Of a DNA stretch of 64,000 nucleotides, positions 34,919 to 43,423 are shown piece by piece (position 1 is the first letter of the stretch; each line of letters opens with the position of its first letter). The notes beneath the pieces were generated by a model. The model saw only the letters and a program-made list of their open reading frames with translations. It had not been told where the DNA came from and ran no database searches. The stretch is from Streptomyces sp. NBRC 109706. Lineage in GTDB: Bacteria; Actinomycetota; Actinomycetes; Streptomycetales; Streptomycetaceae. The stretch is from the NCBI RefSeq assembly GCF_000974485.1, contig NZ_BBOM01000013.1, forward strand, positions 62,001 to 126,000, in the 5' to 3' direction. Made by a program: the position numbers and the translations under genes.

Positions 34919-35510
34919 CCGCCCGGCCATACGCACCCCCCTCGGCCGGGCAGCCGACAACGGTCTGAAGATCGTCATCGTCGGCGGCTTCGGCGTGGGC
35001 AAGACCACCATGGTCCGCTCCGTCAGCGATATCCGCCCGTTGAACACCGAGGAGGTGATGACCAGGGCCGGGGAGCAGGTCGACGACGTCTCGGCGGTCC
35101 GGGGCAAGACGGCCACCACCGTGGCGTTCGACTTCGGGCGGATCACCCTCGACGAGCGCACCGTGCTCTACCTCTTCGGCGCCCCGGGGCAGGAACGCTT
35201 CTGGTTCCTCTGGGACCGGCTCTTCACCGGCACGCTGGGCGCCGTGGTGCTGGTGGACACCAGAAGGCTGGCCGACTCCTGGTACGCCATCGACCGCCTC
35301 GAACACCACGGCACCCCGTTCATCGTGGCCAGGAACGACTTCGGCGGGGCCGCGCACAGCGCCGAGCAGGTGCGGGAGGCGCTGGACCTGTCCGAGTCCA
35401 TCCCGCTGATCGACTGCGACGCGCGTTCCCGCCCTTCGAGCAAGAACGTGCTGATCACCCTCGTCGAGTATCTGCACACGCTGTCCAGCGCCCAGGAGGC
35501 CGCTCCGTGA
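34899..35510 (+). CDS. cvnD: Conservon component CvnD: small GTP-binding protein
   Basis: 203 residues from TTG 34899, overlapping cvnC by 20 bp and chosen because MDSATSDR is the family-like start with AGCAGGTG upstream. Walker A GGFGVGKTTM, switch-I Thr region TATTVAFDFGRI, G3-like FGAPGQERFWFLWD and NxxD-like VARNDFGG. This is a Rab/MglA-like GTPase used as the switch of the conservon. The stop overlaps the P450 start by ATGA-type coupling (GTGA at 35507-35510). Confidence 0.92.
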   Translation: MDSATSDRPAIRTPLGRAADNGLKIVIVGGFGVGKTTMVRSVSDIRPLNTEEVMTRAGEQVDDVSAVRGKTATTVAFDFGRITLDERTVLYLFGAPGQERFWFLWDRLFTGTLGAVVLVDTRRLADSWYAIDRLEHHGTPFIVARNDFGGAAHSAEQVREALDLSESIPLIDCDARSRPSSKNVLITLVEYLHTLSSAQEAAP

Positions 35511-36802
35511 CGACTCCCGCCTCCCCGCCCGCCCCCGGCACGCGTCCCCCGCTGGACCCGGAGGCGGTGCCGCTGAGCATCGAGGGCTTCCACTCGGATC
35601 CGCACCGGATGTATCGGGAGCTGCGGCAGCGGCACGGCACGGTGGTGCCGGTGGTGCTGGTGGGGGATGTGCCGGCCTGGCTGGTCGTCGGCTATCGCGA
35701 GCTGCACCGACTGCTCAGCGATCCGGTGCTGTTCAGCCGCGATTCGGATCTGTGGAGCCAGTGGCCGTATATCGCGGACGACTGGCCGATGCTGCCGATG
35801 ATCGGCCGGAAACAGCCGTCGATCCTCTACACCGTGGGCGAGGCGCACACCCGGCGCGGCGCGATGGTCAGCGACGCCCTGGACGCCGTGGACCGGATCG
35901 AGCTGCGCGGGATCGTGGAGTACTACGCGGACCGGCTGATCGACGGCTTCTGCGGTCAGGGCGAGGCCGAGCTGATCGCGAACTTCGCCAGCTCGCTGCC
36001 GATCCTGGTGCTGGCGCGGCTGTTCGGCTTCCCCGACGCGGAGTGTCCGGCGCTGGCCGAGGCGCTTCACGACATGATCGACGGCGGTGCGGACGCGATA
36101 GCCGGGCAGCAACATCTGCTCGGTTCCATGCGGAGGTTGGTCGCGGCGCGGCGTGTCCAGCCCACCGCCGACGTCGCCACCCGGATGCTCGCCGGCGCCA
36201 GGGGCTTCTCGGACGAGGAGCTGGTGCAGGACCTGATGGTGATGTCGGCGGCCGGCCACCAGCCAACGGCCGACTGGATCGGCAACACGCTGCGGCTGAT
36301 GCTGACGGACGACCGGTTCGCCGCCTCGTTCTTCGGCGGCCGGAACAGCGTCGGCGACGCGATGAACCAGGTCCTCTGGGAGGACGCGCCCAGCCAGATC
36401 ATCGCCGGGCGCTGGGCCAGCAAGGACACCCGCCTCGGCGACCGCCACATCCTGGCGGGCGATCTGCTGCTGCTGGGCATCCAGGGCGCCAACGACGATC
36501 CCCAGGTGCGGGTCGACCCGCACGCCGGCGGCCCGGGGCTGCCCGGCTCCCCGGGGAGTCCCGGGAGCAACAACGCCTTCTTCTCTTTCAGCCACGGCGA
36601 ACACCGTTGCCCGTTTCCCGCGATGGAAATCGCGGAAGTCATCGCCAGGACCGGAATCGAGGTGATCCTCGACCGGCTGCCCGACCTTGACCTGTCCGTA
36701 CCCCCGGAAGCGCTCCAGCGGCGGCCGTCACCCTGGCTGCGGGGCATGACCACGCTCCCGGTGCGCTTCACGCCGACCCCCACCCATGGAGGCCATAGAT
36801 GA
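35507..36802 (+). CDS. Cytochrome P450, CYP157-like, lacking the ExxR motif
   Basis: 431 residues from GTG 35507. The heme-Cys region FSHGEHRCPFPAM puts Cys near residue 368. The I-helix reads AGHQPT, so the usual acid of AGxET/AGxDT is absent. In the K-helix, where the neighbouring P450 has EETLRW, this protein reads MNQVLW (about residues 286-291), so both Glu and Arg of ExxR are missing. That absence is the hallmark of the CYP157 family, which in Streptomyces is encoded in conservons next to CYP154. Whether it is a functional oxygenase or a structural partner is open. Confidence 0.85.
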   Translation: MTTPASPPAPGTRPPLDPEAVPLSIEGFHSDPHRMYRELRQRHGTVVPVVLVGDVPAWLVVGYRELHRLLSDPVLFSRDSDLWSQWPYIADDWPMLPMIGRKQPSILYTVGEAHTRRGAMVSDALDAVDRIELRGIVEYYADRLIDGFCGQGEAELIANFASSLPILVLARLFGFPDAECPALAEALHDMIDGGADAIAGQQHLLGSMRRLVAARRVQPTADVATRMLAGARGFSDEELVQDLMVMSAAGHQPTADWIGNTLRLMLTDDRFAASFFGGRNSVGDAMNQVLWEDAPSQIIAGRWASKDTRLGDRHILAGDLLLLGIQGANDDPQVRVDPHAGGPGLPGSPGSPGSNNAFFSFSHGEHRCPFPAMEIAEVIARTGIEVILDRLPDLDLSVPPEALQRRPSPWLRGMTTLPVRFTPTPTHGGHR

Positions 36803-38061
36803 GCTGCCCCGTCCACCACTCCGCCGGATCCGGAGCCACCGAGACCATCGTGCTCGACCCGTTGGTCGGCGATCTGGCGGGTGAGGGGCGGGCACTACTG
36901 GCCGCCGGCCCCATCGCCCGGGTCGAACTCCCGGGCGGCGTCCCCGTGTTGGCGGTCACCCACCACGCCGAGGCGCGGCGGCTGCTGAACGATCCCCGGC
37001 TGGTGAAGGACGTCCGGGCGTGGGGCGCCTGGCAGCGCGGCGAGATCTCCCAGGAGTGGCCGCTGATCGGCCTCGCCGCGCCGCCCCGTTCCATGCTCAC
37101 CGTCGACGGCGCCGAGCACCGGCGGTTGCGCGCCAAGACCGCGCAGGCGCTCACCCCGCGCCGGGTGCAGCGGCTGCGCCCCGGCATCGAGCGGATCACC
37201 GCGAAGCTGCTCGACGGGCTGTCCGCCCAGCCGGCGGGGCGGCCGGTCGATCTCAAGGCGCTCTTCGCCTATCCGCTGCCGATGGGCGTGGTCAGCGAGC
37301 TGATGGGCATAGACCCGGCGGACCAGCCGAAGCTGCGCGAGCTGTACGACGAGTTCTTCAACACCCAGACGCCGCCGGCCCGGGTGCCGGCGATGCTGGC
37401 GGAGCTGCACGACATCTTCGCCAGGACGGTCGCGGGGAAGCGCGCACAGCCTGGCGACGATCTGACCAGCGCCCTGATCGACGCGGACGAGGGCGGCGAA
37501 CCGCTCACCGACGACGAGGTGACCAACACCCTCCAGCTGATGGTCACCGCCGGCCATGAGACCACGATCGCGCTGATCAACAACGCGGTGCGCGGGCTGC
37601 TGGCCAACCCCGACCAGAAGGCCCGGGTGCTGGCCGGCGAGATCTCCTGGGAGACGGTGGTCGAGGAGACGCTGCGCTGGTCGTCGCCGACCTCCCATGT
37701 GCTGATCCGGTTCGCCACCGAGGACATCGAGGTGGGCGAGCAGGTGATCCCCAAGGGCGAGGGCCTGATCACCTCCTATGTGGCCATCGGCTGGGACGAG
37801 GCGCAACACGGCCCGGACGCCGACCGGTTCGACGTCACCCGGCCGACCCCGATCCGGCACATGTCCTTCGGCCACGGCCCCCATGTCTGCCCGGGCGCGC
37901 CGCTCTCCCGACTTGAGGGCGCGGTGGCGCTGCCGGCGCTCTTCGAGCGCTTCCCCGAACTGACGCCGGCCGTCCCCGACGACAAGCTGCGGCACCGCCC
38001 CAACGTCACCCAGAACGACCTCTACGAACTGCCCGTCCTGCTGCACGGCACGGCCGGCTGA
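36799..38061 (+). CDS. Cytochrome P450, CYP154-like
   Basis: 420 residues from ATG 36799, overlapping the previous stop as ATGA. All canonical motifs are present: I-helix TAGHETT, K-helix EETLR (Glu290-Arg293) and heme loop FGHGPHVCPGAPLSR with Cys364. CYP154 enzymes hydroxylate steroids, macrolides and similar lipids. The natural substrate in conservons is unknown. It needs ferredoxin/reductase from elsewhere. It is the last gene of the cvn cluster. Confidence 0.9.
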   Translation: MSCPVHHSAGSGATETIVLDPLVGDLAGEGRALLAAGPIARVELPGGVPVLAVTHHAEARRLLNDPRLVKDVRAWGAWQRGEISQEWPLIGLAAPPRSMLTVDGAEHRRLRAKTAQALTPRRVQRLRPGIERITAKLLDGLSAQPAGRPVDLKALFAYPLPMGVVSELMGIDPADQPKLRELYDEFFNTQTPPARVPAMLAELHDIFARTVAGKRAQPGDDLTSALIDADEGGEPLTDDEVTNTLQLMVTAGHETTIALINNAVRGLLANPDQKARVLAGEISWETVVEETLRWSSPTSHVLIRFATEDIEVGEQVIPKGEGLITSYVAIGWDEAQHGPDADRFDVTRPTPIRHMSFGHGPHVCPGAPLSRLEGAVALPALFERFPELTPAVPDDKLRHRPNVTQNDLYELPVLLHGTAG

Positions 38062-38070
38062 CCTCCGGAT

Positions 38071-38165
38071 ACGAGCCGGAGCGACCGACCACGAGGCGGA
38101 GCGACGTGTCTCACCTCGCGGACGAGGTGCGCTTCGAGGCACCGAGGGACTACGCTCCGGCTCGT
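38071..38165 (+). promoter_or_regulatory. Long perfect inverted repeat whose right arm covers the serC start codon
   Basis: ACGAGCCGGAGCG (38071-38083) pairs exactly with CGCTCCGGCTCGT (38153-38165), 69 nt apart. The last two bases of the right arm are the G and T of the GTG start (38164-38166). Inside the loop are further short repeats (GAGGCGGAGCGAC, CCTCGCGGACGAGG). In the mRNA this would sequester the initiation region; as DNA it may be an operator or a terminator of the P450 operon. Confidence 0.5.
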
Positions 38166-39282
38166 GGCCGATATCGAGATTCCCGCTGACATCAAGCCCG
38201 CCGACGGCCGGTTCGGATCGGGCCCCTCCAAGGTGCGCGTCGAGGCGCTGGACGCCCTGGCCGGGACCGGCGTCTCCGTGCTGGGCACCTCGCACCGGAA
38301 GGCTCCGGTGAAGAGTCTGGTGGGCCGCGTCCGCGCGGGCGTGGCGTCGCTGTTCTCCCTCCCCGACGGCTACGAGGTGGTGCTCGGCAACGGCGGCTCC
38401 ACCGCCTTCTGGGACATCGCCACCCACGGCCTGATCGAGGCGAAGTCTCAGCATCTGACGTTCGGTGAGTTCTCCTCGAAGTTCGCCAAGGCCGCCAGCA
38501 AGGCGCCCTGGCTGGACGAGCCCACCGTCATCAGCGCCAACCCGGGCAGCCTGCCGCAGGCGCGCGCCCAGCGCGGCGTCGACGCCTACGCCCTCACCCA
38601 CAACGAGACCTCCACGGGCGTCGCGGCCCCGATCCGCCGGGTCGCCGGCGCGGACGAGGGCTCGCTGGTGCTGGTCGACGCCACCTCGGGCGCGGGCGGC
38701 CTGCCGGTCGACATCGCCGAGACCGACGTCTACTACTTCGCCCCGCAGAAGTCCTTCGCCGCCGACGGCGGCCTGTGGATCGCGGTGTTCTCGCCGACCG
38801 CGCTGGAGCGGGTGGAGCGGATCGCCGCATCGGGCCGGCACATCCCGGAGTTCTTCTCGCTGCCCACGGCGATCGACAACTCCCGCAAGGACCAGACCTA
38901 CAACACCCCGGCGGTGGCCACGCTCTTCCTGCTGGCCGACCAGCTGGAGTGGATCAACGGCCAGGGCGGCCTCGACTGGGCCGTCGAGCGCACCGCCGAC
39001 TCCTCCGGCCGCCTCTACTCCTGGGCCGAGAAGTCCGAGGTCGCCTCCCCCTATGTCACGGACCCGGAGGCGCGTTCGGCGGTGGTCGGCACCATCGACT
39101 TCGCCGACTCGGTGGACGCGGCGAAGGTCGCCTCCGTGCTCCGCGCCAACGGCATCGTGGACACCGAGCCCTACCGCAAGCTGGGCCGCAACCAGCTCCG
39201 CATCGCGATGTACCCGGCGATCACCCCGGACGACGTCGAGGCCCTGACCCACTGCGTCGACCACGTCATCGAACGCCTCTGA
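38164..39282 (+). CDS. serC: Phosphoserine aminotransferase
   Basis: 372 residues from GTG 38164. The mycobacterial/actinobacterial SerC subgroup is recognised from FGSGPSKVRVEAL near the N-terminus, LGTSHRKAPV and GNGGSTAFWDIA for cofactor contacts, and the PLP Lys in YYFAPQKSFAADGGLW. It converts 3-phosphohydroxypyruvate and glutamate to phosphoserine in serine biosynthesis. No good Shine-Dalgarno precedes it; the start lies in the hairpin described above. Confidence 0.94.
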   Translation: MADIEIPADIKPADGRFGSGPSKVRVEALDALAGTGVSVLGTSHRKAPVKSLVGRVRAGVASLFSLPDGYEVVLGNGGSTAFWDIATHGLIEAKSQHLTFGEFSSKFAKAASKAPWLDEPTVISANPGSLPQARAQRGVDAYALTHNETSTGVAAPIRRVAGADEGSLVLVDATSGAGGLPVDIAETDVYYFAPQKSFAADGGLWIAVFSPTALERVERIAASGRHIPEFFSLPTAIDNSRKDQTYNTPAVATLFLLADQLEWINGQGGLDWAVERTADSSGRLYSWAEKSEVASPYVTDPEARSAVVGTIDFADSVDAAKVASVLRANGIVDTEPYRKLGRNQLRIAMYPAITPDDVEALTHCVDHVIERL

Positions 39283-39303
39283 CCTCTCCGCTCCCTCCGC
39301 ACG

Positions 39304-39351
39304 ACGTGACAAGCGCCGACGCCCCGTTGCGGGCGCCGGCGCTTGTCACGT
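39304..39351. terminator. Bidirectional terminator between serC and the DrrB-like gene
   Basis: A 15-bp perfect stem ACGTGACAAGCGCCG (39304-39318) and CGGCGCTTGTCACGT (39337-39351), with a partly paired G+C loop, in the 80-bp gap between convergent genes. Confidence 0.8.
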
Positions 39352-39362
39352 GTATCCCGCCG

Positions 39363-40220
39363 TCAGCGGCCCAGGGCCTGGTAGCGGCGGACGGCGAGGG
39401 GGAGGAAGATCGCGGTGATGACCAGCGGCCAGACCACGGACATCAGCAGCGCGTTCTGCTCGATCCAGCTGTCGCCGGTGGGCAGCGGGTTGCCGAACAG
39501 GTCGCGGATGGCGTTGGCCGTGGAGGAGACCGGGTTCCACATGGCGATGGTGCCCAGCCAGTCCGGCATCATCGACGGCGGCGTGAACACGCTGGAGACC
39601 ATCCCGAACGGGAAGGCCACCGCGAAGAGGTTGCCCGCCGCCTCCTGGTTGGGCGTCACCAGGCCGAGGAAGACGCCGATCCAGATCAGCGCGAAGCGCA
39701 GCAGCAGCAACAGGCCGAAGGCGGCGAGGGTGGCCGCCAGTCCGCCGTTGGAGCGCCAGCCGATGACCAGCGCGATGATCGCGATCACCACCAGATCGAG
39801 CGCGGCGTGCAGCACATCCGAGACGCCGCGCCCGGTGACCACCGCCGATGAGGCCATCGGCATCGAACGGAAGCGGTCGATCACCCCCCGGTCCTTCTCC
39901 ACCACAACGGCCATCGCGGTGTTCATAAAGCCGAACGCCATGGTCATCGCGAACAGCCCCGGCATCGCGAAGGACTTGTAGTCCGCCCCTTCGCCCACGT
40001 CCATGGCGCTGCCGAAGACATAGACGAAGAGCAGCACCGAGACGATCGGGAAGCCCAACTGCCAGGCGATCAGGGAGGGTTGCTTGCGGAGATGGGTCAA
40101 CTCCCGCCGGACGATGGTCAGGCAGTCCGTGACGGCCCAGTAGAGGCGCCGCTCGGGCCCCGGTTCGAACCGGACGACCGAGGGGGGCGGGGTCTTCTCC
40201 GTCGTCGGGCCGCTGGTCAT
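39363..40220 (-). CDS. ABC-2 type transporter permease, DrrB-like
   Basis: 285 residues, six hydrophobic segments, starting with a cytosolic N-terminus, then QPSLIAWQLGFPIVSVLLFVYVFGSA. The ABC-2 signature region is AGNLFAVAFPFGMVSSVFTPPSMMPDWLGTIAMWNPVS. The start overlaps the ATPase stop (40217-40220), so it is co-translated with it. It forms the membrane part of a drug/lipid exporter. Confidence 0.92.
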   Translation of the reverse strand: MTSGPTTEKTPPPSVVRFEPGPERRLYWAVTDCLTIVRRELTHLRKQPSLIAWQLGFPIVSVLLFVYVFGSAMDVGEGADYKSFAMPGLFAMTMAFGFMNTAMAVVVEKDRGVIDRFRSMPMASSAVVTGRGVSDVLHAALDLVVIAIIALVIGWRSNGGLAATLAAFGLLLLLRFALIWIGVFLGLVTPNQEAAGNLFAVAFPFGMVSSVFTPPSMMPDWLGTIAMWNPVSSTANAIRDLFGNPLPTGDSWIEQNALLMSVVWPLVITAIFLPLAVRRYQALGR

Positions 40221-41236
40221 ACGATCCGCTCCTTGCTCCGCTCACCGGCGGCGTCCTCGGTCGTGGCGGGCGTCGTGGCGGGCTCGTCGGCCCTTCCCCC
40301 GGTGAGCCGGAGGAAGACCTCGTCCAGCGTTGGGCGGCGCAGCCCGATGTCGGCGACGCTGACGCCGGCCTCCTCCAACTGCTTGGCGACGGCGGTGAGC
40401 GCGGCCACCCCGTCGTCCACCGGGGCGTGCACCCGCAGCTCCGCCTCGTCCGTCTCGGGCCCGACGCCCCTGGCCACCCGCGCCATGGTGCGGACCACCA
40501 GCGGGACATCGGAGGGATCGGAGACCACCACCTCAAGACGGTCCCCGCCGACCGCGCGCTTGAGGCCGGCCGGGGTGTCCTCGGTGATGTTGCGGCCCTG
40601 GTCGATCACCGCGATCCGGTCCGAGAGCTTGTCCGCCTCGTCCAGGTAGTGGGTGGTCAGCAGCACCGTGGTGCCCTCGGCGGTCAACGCCCGCACCGCG
40701 TCCCAGACCTCGCTGCGCCCGCGCGGGTCGAGCCCGGTGGTCGGCTCGTCGAGGAACAGCACCTCGGGCGCCAGGATCATCGAGGCGGCCAGATCGAGCC
40801 GCCGGCGCATCCCCCCGCTGAACCCCTTCACCTGCTTGTCGGCCGATTCGGTCAGATCGAACTGCTCCAGCAGCTCCTCCGTCCTGCGCCGCGCGGTGGC
40901 ATGGTCCAGATGGAAGAGCCGGGCGAACATCCGGAGGTTCTGCCGGGCGCTCAGGATCTCGTCCACCGCCGCGTTCTGCCCGGTCAGCCCGATCCGCCGG
41001 CGCACCAGATCCGGCCGGGCCCGGACGTCGACCCCGCCCACCTCGGCCCGGCCGCCGTCCGCCCGCAGCAGGGTGGCGAGGATCCGCACGGAGGTGGTCT
41101 TGCCCGCGCCGTTGGGCCCCAGCAGACCGCAGACCGTGCCCCGTCTGACCTGCAGATCGAGCCCGTCCAGGGCGACCTTGTCGCCATAGCGCTTGCGCAG
41201 CCCCTCGGCGACCACTGAGTACTCGGATGACCCCAT
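40217..41236 (-). CDS. ABC transporter ATP-binding protein, DrrA (daunorubicin resistance) family
   Basis: 339 residues from ATG 41236, preceded by GGGAGGGG. Walker A GPNGAGKTT at 40-48, signature FSGGMRRRLDLA, Walker B EVLFLDEPTTGLDPRGR, and the DrrA-type C-terminal extension after residue 240. Proteins of this group export hydrophobic antibiotics or lipids. It is divergent from a TetR regulator (41362) with a likely operator between them, the standard layout of an inducible exporter. Confidence 0.93.
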   Translation of the reverse strand: MGSSEYSVVAEGLRKRYGDKVALDGLDLQVRRGTVCGLLGPNGAGKTTSVRILATLLRADGGRAEVGGVDVRARPDLVRRRIGLTGQNAAVDEILSARQNLRMFARLFHLDHATARRRTEELLEQFDLTESADKQVKGFSGGMRRRLDLAASMILAPEVLFLDEPTTGLDPRGRSEVWDAVRALTAEGTTVLLTTHYLDEADKLSDRIAVIDQGRNITEDTPAGLKRAVGGDRLEVVVSDPSDVPLVVRTMARVARGVGPETDEAELRVHAPVDDGVAALTAVAKQLEEAGVSVADIGLRRPTLDEVFLRLTGGRADEPATTPATTEDAAGERSKERIV

Positions 41237-41298
41237 GGGAAACGTTCCCCTCCCGCCCTCGGGCGCTGTGGTACGGCTGACTGACACCGCTGACTGAG

Positions 41299-41328
41299 TA
41301 CAGCGTCCCCAATGTAGCGTACGCTGTA
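41299..41328. promoter_or_regulatory. TetR operator candidate between drrA-like gene and its regulator
   Basis: TACAGCGT (41299-41306) and ACGCTGTA (41321-41328) form a 14-nt-spaced inverted repeat, and AGCGTACGCT (41316-41325) is a perfect 10-bp palindrome overlapping the right arm. On the minus strand a TACATT hexamer (41309-41314) sits between the arms as a possible -10 of the exporter. The layout fits repression of both divergent genes. Confidence 0.6.
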
Positions 41329-41361
41329 CGCATCTCCTAGTGAGTTCTAGGATGGCCCGCG

Positions 41362-42252
41362 ATGAAATCGGAGAGTGAGCGCGTGGTCGGCGCGGGCACC
41401 GGGAGCGCGAGCGCGGAGGGCACGGAGTTGGGGAGCGAACGCCCGGCGCAGGGACGCGACCGCGCGATCCTCGCCCGCAGCCTGGAGCTGCTCTGGCAGG
41501 GGCGGGGCCCCCGCGCCCGGGGGCCCAAGCCGGGGCTCACCCTGGAGCGCGTCGTCACCGCCGCCGTCACCCTGGCCGACCGGGAGGGCCTGAACGCCCT
41601 CTCGATGCGCCGCGTCGCCGCCGAGCTGGGCGTCGGCACCATGTCGCTCTACCGCTATGTGCCGGGCAAGGCCGAACTGCTCAACCTGATGCTCGACCAG
41701 GTCTCCGGCCCGCCGGAACCACCCGCCGACGGCGATCCGCCGGCGCCGGACGACTGGCGCGGCAAGCTGGAGGAGATCGGCTGGGCCACCTACCGGCTCT
41801 TCCAGGACCACCCCTGGCTCCTGCAGATCAACTCCTCACGCCCCCTGTTGGGCCCCAACGCGCTGCTCGGCTTCAACGCGGCGGTCGCCGCGCTGGAGGG
41901 CACCGGGCTCAACGGCCGGGAGAAGGTCGGCGTGATCATGACGCTGGACTCCTATGTCACCGGGATCACCCGGCACTACGAGCTGCTGCGCCAGGCGAAC
42001 GAGGAGTCGGACATCACCGAGGAGGAGTTCTGGGAGATGCAGGGCCCGGCGCTGGAAACGGCCCTGCGCGGGGACGAGTTCTCCCATGTGATGACGATGG
42101 ACGAGGACTCCTTCGCCGACTCCCCCGAGCAGATCATCGAGTTCGGCCTGACCCGGGTGCTGGACGGCATCGAGGTCTTTGTCAACGCCAGACGGTCGGA
42201 GCGGCCCCCGCCCCCGGACGGCGCCGACCCCGGCGCCGGGTCCTGCCGGTAG
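41362..42252 (+). CDS. TetR family regulator with TetR_C (tetracycline repressor-like) C-terminal domain
   Basis: 296 residues. HTH LTLERVVTAAVTLADREGLNALSMRRVAAELGVGTMSLYRYVPGKAELLNLM at about 54-105. The C-terminal domain (WRGKLEEIGWATYRLFQDHPWLLQIN) is the drug-binding type. The N-terminal 50 residues are Gly/Ser/Arg-rich and variable. It most likely represses the divergent exporter and is released by the exported compound (inference). Confidence 0.9.
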   Translation: MKSESERVVGAGTGSASAEGTELGSERPAQGRDRAILARSLELLWQGRGPRARGPKPGLTLERVVTAAVTLADREGLNALSMRRVAAELGVGTMSLYRYVPGKAELLNLMLDQVSGPPEPPADGDPPAPDDWRGKLEEIGWATYRLFQDHPWLLQINSSRPLLGPNALLGFNAAVAALEGTGLNGREKVGVIMTLDSYVTGITRHYELLRQANEESDITEEEFWEMQGPALETALRGDEFSHVMTMDEDSFADSPEQIIEFGLTRVLDGIEVFVNARRSERPPPPDGADPGAGSCR

Positions 42253-42275
42253 GGCGCGTCCGGGTCAGCACCGGC

Positions 42276-43322
42276 TCAGCTCCCGCCGCCCCGGTTCGGC
42301 AGCCGGCGCGAGGCCAGCAGGGCGATGGCGCCGACCACCAGCAGCGCGGTGATCGCGTTGGCGCTCAACCCGTCCGAACCCTCCTCGTCCTCCCCGTCCC
42401 CCGCCGTCCCGTTCTCCCGGCCGGAGCTCTCCTCCTCACCGGCATCCTCGGCCTCCCGGACGCTGTCCGGCCGCAACTCGCCCTCCAGCGCGACCGGTTC
42501 GACCCCGCTCAGCTCACCCTCCGAGCCGAACATCACATACCGGCCGTCGAGGGCGAACGTCAGCGACTCGCCCTGCTGCTGCAGCGGCACCGGCACCCGG
42601 CGTTCCATCCGTTCCGGCACCCCCTCGTCCGTCCAGGCATACATCCGGGCCGCGAAGTAGCCGCGCAGCAGCAGCCGGGTGCCGTCCGGCGAGAACGCCC
42701 CGTCGGTGACCTCCAGTTCGATGTCGGCGACCGGCTCGAACACATTGACCTCGGCGCTGGACAGCTCCTCCGGCCCCGCGTACAGCGCGCCGCTGCCGTC
42801 GCCCCGCTTGCTGGCGATATACACCCGGCCCGTGGTCGGGTGCACCATCAACGCCTCGGCGTCGCGCGGCCCGTCGGCGTACTGGACGGTGTGCACGGTC
42901 GGCGTGACCCGCGCGTCGGCGAGCGTCGCCGGCTCGGGGACGCGGTAGATCCACACCTCCGGCCACTCGCCGCCGTAGTTGTCGCCGATATCGGCTATAT
43001 AGAGGTCCCCGTCCGGGCCGAGCGAGATCGCCTCGACATCCCTGGCCGTCACCCCGTCCAGATCGATCGTCGCCCTGGTCTCCCCCGTGGCCCCGTCGAC
43101 GGCGTAGATCCGGGCCGCGTCGTCGCTGTCGTTGTGCGTCCAGTAGACCCCGGGGTGTTGCGCGCTGGCCGCCAGACCACTGGACTCGGTGATCCGCGGG
43201 TCCTCGATGGTGAACGCGGCGGGCCCGCCCTCGTCGGCCACCGCCGGCACGGCGACTGCGGCACCCCAACCGGCCGCCACCAGGCAGGGAAGAACGAGAC
43301 GACGGGTGATCCATGAGGCCAT
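42276..43322 (-). CDS. Secreted, C-terminally anchored beta-propeller-like protein
   Basis: 348 residues from ATG 43322. The Sec signal peptide MASWITRRLVLPCLVAAGWG ends near VPAVADE. Propeller-like blades follow (HPGVYWTHNDSDDAARIYAVDGATG, LYIADIGDNYGGEWPEVWIYRVPEP, VTDGAFSPDGTRLLLRGY). Then comes a Ser/Glu/Gly-rich stalk and a C-terminal transmembrane helix ITALLVVGAIALLASRR, with no LPxTG. It is probably displayed on the outer membrane face. Its function is unknown, with some resemblance to WD40-type hydrolase-like proteins. Confidence 0.75.
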   Translation of the reverse strand: MASWITRRLVLPCLVAAGWGAAVAVPAVADEGGPAAFTIEDPRITESSGLAASAQHPGVYWTHNDSDDAARIYAVDGATGETRATIDLDGVTARDVEAISLGPDGDLYIADIGDNYGGEWPEVWIYRVPEPATLADARVTPTVHTVQYADGPRDAEALMVHPTTGRVYIASKRGDGSGALYAGPEELSSAEVNVFEPVADIELEVTDGAFSPDGTRLLLRGYFAARMYAWTDEGVPERMERRVPVPLQQQGESLTFALDGRYVMFGSEGELSGVEPVALEGELRPDSVREAEDAGEEESSGRENGTAGDGEDEEGSDGLSANAITALLVVGAIALLASRRLPNRGGGS

Positions 43323-43388
43323 GCCCCAAGCCTGCCATCCCCGACGAGCGGGCGCCGACCGCGTGAACCGGCCGTCGCGCAGAGGGGC

Positions 43389-43417
43389 TTGCCCGGTTAC
43401 CCAACGCTCCCTACGTT
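43389..43417 (+). promoter_or_regulatory. Promoter of a leaderless gene (43424)
   Basis: TTGCCC (43389-43394), 17-bp spacer, TACGTT (43412-43417). The ATG starts 7 bp after the -10 box, so transcription and translation should begin at the same base. Confidence 0.55.
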
Positions 43418-43423
43418 CACGCC

